Below the pieces are notes generated by a model, which was not told the origin of the DNA, did no database searches, and saw nothing but the letters and a program-made list of their open reading frames with translations. Both the position numbers and the translations under genes were made by a program. A stretch of DNA of 6,997 nucleotides from Listeria marthii FSL S4-120 (GTDB lineage: Bacteria; Bacillota; Bacilli; Lactobacillales; Listeriaceae). Where the stretch lies: contig CM001047.1 in assembly GCA_000183865.1 (NCBI GenBank), forward strand, positions 1,031,928 through 1,038,924, given 5' to 3'. Below, piece after piece: positions 4,981 to 6,997 of this stretch (within the stretch, counting starts at the first letter, position 1; every line of letters begins with the position of its first letter).

Positions 4981-6997
4981 ATGAATCGAATTAAAAAAGT
5001 ATTAGTTGCAAACCGCGGCGAGATTGCTATCCGTGTTATGCGTGCGTGTACTGAACTCAAAATCAAAACAGTGGCTATTTATTCACAAGAAGATACTGGA
5101 AGTTTTCACCGGTATAAATCAGATGAAGCTTATCTGGTTGGAGCAGGGAAAAAGCCTATTGATGCGTATCTAGATATCGAAAACATAATTGAAATTGCTA
5201 AAGAATCTGGTGCAGACGCGATTCATCCGGGATATGGTTTCTTGTCCGAAAACATTGAATTTGCTCGTCGTTGTGAGCAAGAAGGCATTATTTTCGTTGG
5301 TCCTAAATCAAAACACCTAGATATGTTTGGTGACAAAATCAAAGCAAAAGAACAAGCTCTATTAGCTGATATTCCAGTAATTCCGGGAAGTAATGGACCG
5401 GTTGCTGGCATTAAAGAAGTAGAAGAGTTCGGCGAGAAAAACGGTTACCCATTAATGATTAAAGCTTCCCTTGGAGGCGGCGGTCGTGGTATGCGTGTTG
5501 TCGAATCAAAAGAACATGTTAAAGAAAGCTTTGAACGTGCATCCTCAGAAGCAAAAGCTGCATTCGGAAACGATGAAGTATACGTAGAAAAATGTGTCAT
5601 GAACCCGAAACATATCGAAGTACAAATCCTTGGTGACACGCATGGTAACATCGTTCATTTATTCGAACGTGATTGTTCCATTCAACGTCGTCATCAAAAA
5701 GTAGTAGAAGTAGCTCCGTGTAATGCGATTACTTCTGAACTACGTAACCGTATTTGCGATGCTGCAGTAAAACTAATGAAAAACGTTGATTACATTAATG
5801 CTGGAACAGTAGAATTTTTAGTTGAAGGCGATGACTTTTACTTTATCGAAGTAAATCCTCGTGTTCAAGTTGAGCATACAATTACTGAAATGATTACAGG
5901 GATTGATATCGTTCAATCACAATTATTCATTGCAGATGGCTATGCGCTTTATGATCAACTAGTTGCTATTCCTAAGCAAGAAGATATCCATATTCACGGT
6001 TCTGCTATTCAAAGCCGTATTACAACCGAAGATCCGCTTAATAACTTTATGCCAGATACTGGTCGAGTAGATACGTATCGTTCCACAGGTGGATTTGGTG
6101 TTCGTTTGGATGCTGGTAACGGTTTCCAAGGAACAGTAGTTACACCGTTCTATGATTCTTTGCTTGTAAAATTATGTACTTGGGGAATGACCTTTGAGCA
6201 AGCAACGCGCAAAATGCGTCGTAACCTAATTGAATTCCGTATCCGTGGCGTTAAAACAAATATTCCTTTCTTATTGAATGTAGTTCGTCACCCGGATTTC
6301 GCAAGTGGTAATTATAATACAAGCTTTATCGATACAACGCCAGAACTATTCAAATTCCCACATATCCGTGACCGTGGTACGAAAACACTACGTTATATCG
6401 GAAATGTAACTGTGAATGGCTTCCCGGGAATTAAGCATCGTGATAAACCTGTTTATGCAGAACCACGTTTGCCGAAAATTCCGTACGGTTCGCAAATCGC
6501 TCCGGGAACAAAACAAATTTTGGATGCGAAAGGTCCAGAAGGCGTTGTTGACTGGGTGAAAAAACAAGAAGAAGTGCTCTTGACAGATACGACACTTCGG
6601 GATGCACATCAATCGCTACTTGCGACTCGTGTTCGTTCGAAAGATATTTTCCAAGTGGCAGATTCGATGGCTCATTTATTACCAAATATGTTCTCCTTTG
6701 AAATGTGGGGCGGCGCGACTTTTGACGTGGCTTATCGTTTCCTAAATGAAGATCCTTGGGTGCGCCTAGAAACACTTAGAAAACAAATTCCAAACGTTAT
6801 GTTCCAAATGTTACTTCGTGGCGCTAATGCAGTCGGATATAAAAACTATCCAGACAACGTTATCCGCGAATTCGTTAAGCAATCAGCACAATCCGGTGTC
6901 GATGTATTCCGCGTGTTTGACAGCTTAAACTGGATCAAAGGTATGGAAGTGTCCATTGATGCTGTTCGTGAAGCAGGCAAGGTCGTAGAGGCTGCTA
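4981..6997 (+). CDS. pycA: Pyruvate carboxylase, N-terminal part, 3' end outside the window
   Basis: The frame opens at ATG 4981 behind AGGAGG and runs to the right edge: 672 codons of about 1146. The enzyme is a cytoplasmic biotin-dependent tetramer that converts pyruvate, bicarbonate and ATP to oxaloacetate, refilling the TCA branch and aspartate supply. The biotin carboxylase domain (1-460) has VANRGEIAIR near the start, the ATP-grasp loop GGGGRGM at 165-171, E203, K204, H211, K240, E290, N292, R294, E298 and R346. It is followed by the BC-CT linker, then the carboxyltransferase domain with TDTTLRDAHQS (535-545). There R540, D541 (metal ligand) and Q544 are present, with R613 for pyruvate at the same spacing as in Rhizobium etli PC. 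The carboxylated lysine, the metal histidines and the biotin carrier domain lie beyond the window. So does the c-di-AMP pocket known in the Listeria enzyme (around Tyr722), so that control cannot be checked here. No frameshift is seen. Confidence 0.97.
   Translation, partial: MNRIKKVLVANRGEIAIRVMRACTELKIKTVAIYSQEDTGSFHRYKSDEAYLVGAGKKPIDAYLDIENIIEIAKESGADAIHPGYGFLSENIEFARRCEQEGIIFVGPKSKHLDMFGDKIKAKEQALLADIPVIPGSNGPVAGIKEVEEFGEKNGYPLMIKASLGGGGRGMRVVESKEHVKESFERASSEAKAAFGNDEVYVEKCVMNPKHIEVQILGDTHGNIVHLFERDCSIQRRHQKVVEVAPCNAITSELRNRICDAAVKLMKNVDYINAGTVEFLVEGDDFYFIEVNPRVQVEHTITEMITGIDIVQSQLFIADGYALYDQLVAIPKQEDIHIHGSAIQSRITTEDPLNNFMPDTGRVDTYRSTGGFGVRLDAGNGFQGTVVTPFYDSLLVKLCTWGMTFEQATRKMRRNLIEFRIRGVKTNIPFLLNVVRHPDFASGNYNTSFIDTTPELFKFPHIRDRGTKTLRYIGNVTVNGFPGIKHRDKPVYAEPRLPKIPYGSQIAPGTKQILDAKGPEGVVDWVKKQEEVLLTDTTLRDAHQSLLATRVRSKDIFQVADSMAHLLPNMFSFEMWGGATFDVAYRFLNEDPWVRLETLRKQIPNVMFQMLLRGANAVGYKNYPDNVIREFVKQSAQSGVDVFRVFDSLNWIKGMEVSIDAVREAGKVVEAA

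Noticed and set aside
5223..5651. Two minus-strand frames (62 and 68 residues)
   Set aside because: Both are antisense to the conserved biotin carboxylase domain of pycA.
6388..6775. Two overlapping minus-strand frames (74 and 114 residues)
   Set aside because: They overlap each other and the conserved pycA linker and carboxyltransferase region, with no start signals.
1..6997. CRISPR array, mobile element, toxin-antitoxin or defence system
   Set aside because: No direct-repeat array, transposase, integrase, attachment site or paired small toxin/antitoxin genes were seen on either strand; composition is uniform with core genes.

Overview
The window is chromosomal core sequence from a low-GC Firmicute, almost certainly Listeria (L. 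monocytogenes or a close relative). I infer this from AT-rich codon use, strong Bacillus-type Shine-Dalgarno sites, and the gene order typA - (small genes) - ylaN - ftsW - pycA. That order matches the bipA/ylaG to pycA segment of Bacillus subtilis and, from memory, L. monocytogenes lmo1067 to lmo1072. There is no insertion sequence, phage gene, CRISPR array, tRNA or rRNA.

Layout: (1) 1-1550, the 3' five-sixths of typA/bipA, a ribosome-associated translational GTPase, closed by a long-stem terminator. (2) 1727-2572, an unrecognised exported or membrane-anchored protein with a Lys/Thr-rich linker, with its own promoter and terminator. (3) 2603-2833 on the minus strand, a YlaI-like four-cysteine zinc-ribbon protein with a TTG start, converging on gene 2 and sharing its terminator. 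(4) 3038-3319, ylaN (UPF0358), transcribed divergently from ylaI. (5) 3495-4703, ftsW, the SEDS glycosyltransferase of the division septum. (6) 4981 to the right edge, the first 672 codons of pycA, pyruvate carboxylase, behind a leader of roughly 118 nt.

Every complete gene has a recognisable promoter and a hairpin-plus-T-run terminator. The genes therefore look like neighbouring single-gene units rather than one operon. They are housekeeping functions: translation and stress (TypA), iron homeostasis (YlaN), septal peptidoglycan synthesis (FtsW) and anaplerotic oxaloacetate supply (PycA).

I found no convincing new multi-gene system. The items most worth a second look are the uncharacterised exported protein, the structured leaders of pycA and ylaN, an inverted repeat abutting the ftsW promoter, and the compact ylaI/ylaN divergent promoter region.
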